From NCBI RefSeq assembly GCF_018399035.1, contig NZ_CP073760.1, forward strand, positions 4,096,001-4,160,000: a stretch of 64,000 nucleotides of DNA. The letters run 5' to 3'. Of this stretch, positions 62,744 to 64,000 are shown one piece after another (the stretch's first letter is position 1; every line of letters starts with the position of its first letter). The DNA comes from Thiocapsa sp. (GTDB lineage Bacteria; Pseudomonadota; Gammaproteobacteria; Chromatiales; Chromatiaceae). The notes beneath the pieces are model-generated. The model was not told where the DNA came from. It did no database searches and saw only the letters and a program-made list of their open reading frames with translations. A program made the position numbers and the translations under genes.

Positions 62744-63295
62744 GGATGCAGGTCTCGAATGTTCAGCCGCACCGTCGCGGCGTCGGAGGCATCCTTTGCC
62801 GACATCGACCACCGAGATGCCGTGGACTCGGCACTATGACGGCAGCACAGCCTCAAGCGCTGTGCGGGGTCGACTTGGCGGCAAGTATAGGGCAGGACCG
62901 AAACCGATGCCGCGGGTCGATGTCCCCGTCGGTTCCACAGGCGGTAGACATCCCGCAGGCACAGCGGCCAATCGCGGGGCGGGCCTTCAGGCTCGTAGGT
63001 TGTGCTGACGATCATTCGATCGATCCGGAGGGGAGTCCTACGCAGTCAGGTCCGCCCCAGGGCCTTGAACGCCGCCTGGCGCATGTCGCCGAAGAACACC
63101 GGATCGACGTGTTCGCCTGTTACTGCAATCAGGTCTGCTGGCTTGGGGTCGAGGACGACTGGATCGAGCGACTGGTTCGCAAAGACCCGTTCCCGACGTG
63201 CGGGGTAATGGTTGCCTGCTCGCGCTGCGGCAACCCGTCTGAGCGGGGCGACACCCTGTCCGTGCCCTTGTTGGCTTGGCGACAGGGTGACCTGA
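62744..63295. other. Intergenic region with a possible unidentified coding segment
   Basis: 62744-62990 holds nothing I can support. From ~63050 to 63340 a plus-strand frame reads LERRLAHVAEEHRIDVFACY and GVMVACSRCGNPSERGD, with cysteine pairs and GC-rich third positions. It has no clear start codon and loses quality near 63340, so it may be a decayed gene or one with a frameshift. Family unknown. Confidence 0.4.
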
Positions 63296-64000
63296 TCTTG
63301 GGCGAGGCAACCGCGGAGGAGTTGCGCCAGCACGGACGTTTCACGGCGCGCAATTGCCCGACCTACAAATGCGCTTGGAGCCTGGGTGGCCGGCTTGGAG
63401 CAAACCTACGGACTGGCTGCGTTGGCGGTCCACAAGTTTCGCTTGCAGGCCCGCGTGACCCAATGTCTCGACGAATGCGCGCACCAAGCGGCCTGGCGCG
63501 GTGTCGAAGACTTGTTCGGCATGCTGGACGCTGGGGCCTCGCCCTTGACCATCGCCCCGGAAGTGTTCGTCGGCTTCACGCCCGAGATGGATTACAAGCC
63601 GACCAAGTCATTCCGCGGAAGGGTGTTCCAAAAGCACCTTTACCCTGCTGTCGGCGAGATGAACGGCCCGGAGACCGAGGTGGCGGCCGTGCTCGATGCG
63701 CTCCCAGAGGTGGATGTGTGGCTCCGGAACATCGAGCGGCACGGCCGGAGCTTCCGCTTGCCCTATCCGTCCGAGACGGGCGACTGGTTCTATCCTGACT
63801 ACCTGGCTCGTCTGAACGATGCTCGTCTGCTGGTCCTCGAGTACAAAGGGAGCCACATCGAGTCCCACGACCAAGGCAAGCGCCAGATCGGCCTGGCGTG
63901 GCAACGGGCGATGAAAGGGCAGGGCGTGTTTCTGTGGATCGGCGATTCGTCCGAGACCGCGCGGGGCCGCACGATCGCGCAGCAGATTCAGGATGGGTTG
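63296..64000 (+). CDS. Type III restriction / helicase-like protein, C-terminal part
   Basis: Open from a stop at 63293 to the window edge (~235 residues) with no good start codon. It reads NALGAWVAGLEQTYGLAALAV, then FVGFTPEMDYKPTKSFRGRV and WLRNIERHGRSFRLPYPSET. The end carries DWFYPDYLARL..LVLEYKGSH, a PD-(D/E)xK-type nuclease motif as at the C-terminus of type III Res-like helicases. The N-terminal helicase part is absent, so it is a truncated gene or part of one split by a frameshift. Confidence 0.6.

Noticed and set aside
60332..62839. 835-residue plus-strand frame opposite DUF1631
   Set aside because: Long only because GC-rich antisense frames lack stops. The minus frame has recognisable DUF1631 and a normal start.
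62677..63015. 112-residue minus-strand frame upstream of DUF1631
   Set aside because: Its end overlaps the DUF1631 start in another frame and the composition is Arg/Ser-rich; no family.

Overview
The window looks like chromosomal DNA of a GC-rich gammaproteobacterium, most likely a purple sulfur bacterium of the Chromatiaceae (Thiocapsa/Allochromatium-like). The organism is an inference. It rests on GC-rich codon use, the gene set (urease accessory, hypA/hypB, nnrU, glgB/glgC, speA, DUF1631), a Gly/Tyr/Ala-rich exported protein resembling sulfur globule proteins, and many short palindromic intergenic repeats. No rRNA, tRNA or CRISPR array was seen.

Layout. 1-14.3 kb: a defence island, mostly on the minus strand. 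It holds a PLD-SNF2 helicase (cut by the window edge), a frameshifted DUF1156 DNA methyltransferase, a DUF3780 protein, a small coiled-coil protein and a DUF499 ATPase. These look like one phage-defence operon, now split by an IS607-type element (TnpA recombinase plus a TnpB without zinc finger), an IS1595-type element and a block of toxin-antitoxin-like genes (DUF433, CopG-type, parDE, a truncated H-NS). 14.3-16.1 kb: gene remnants (HIRAN-like, AAA ATPase, GNAT) plus a Uma2 endonuclease gene just before them.

16.1-37.8 kb: largely housekeeping. PAP2 phosphatase; ureE-ureF-ureG with ureG cut by an ISAzo13-type element; moaE; nnrU; glgB divergent from glgC; thiS-thiG; trmB; a FetAB-like ABC exporter; an exported methyltransferase; an EF-hand protein; Fic; a lipase-like hydrolase; speA; hypA. 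A repeat family bounded by TAAACCGCG/CGCGGTTTA is scattered through this part and often supplies or touches stop codons.

37.8-53.9 kb: a tellurium-resistance-type (Ter) stress-response island sitting between hypA and hypB. It combines TerB, three TerY von Willebrand A proteins, a PP2C phosphatase, a degenerate protein kinase, four TerD-family proteins including TerA, the membrane protein TerC, and a biosynthetic module (two phosphoribosyltransferases, HAD phosphatase, CitE-like lyase, ATP-grasp). The ATP-grasp gene is internally deleted. The kinase, phosphatase and vWA genes suggest phospho-signalling, TerC/TerD the membrane-linked metal-binding part, and the last genes synthesis of an unknown nucleoside-like compound.

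53.9-64 kb: hypB, the sulfur-globule-like protein, a DUF302 protein, two glycosyltransferases and a sugar epimerase-like protein in one run, convergent DUF1631, and at the right edge the C-terminal part of a type III restriction/helicase-like protein with a PD-(D/E)xK-type motif. No database search was possible; family names come from recognised motifs and remembered families.
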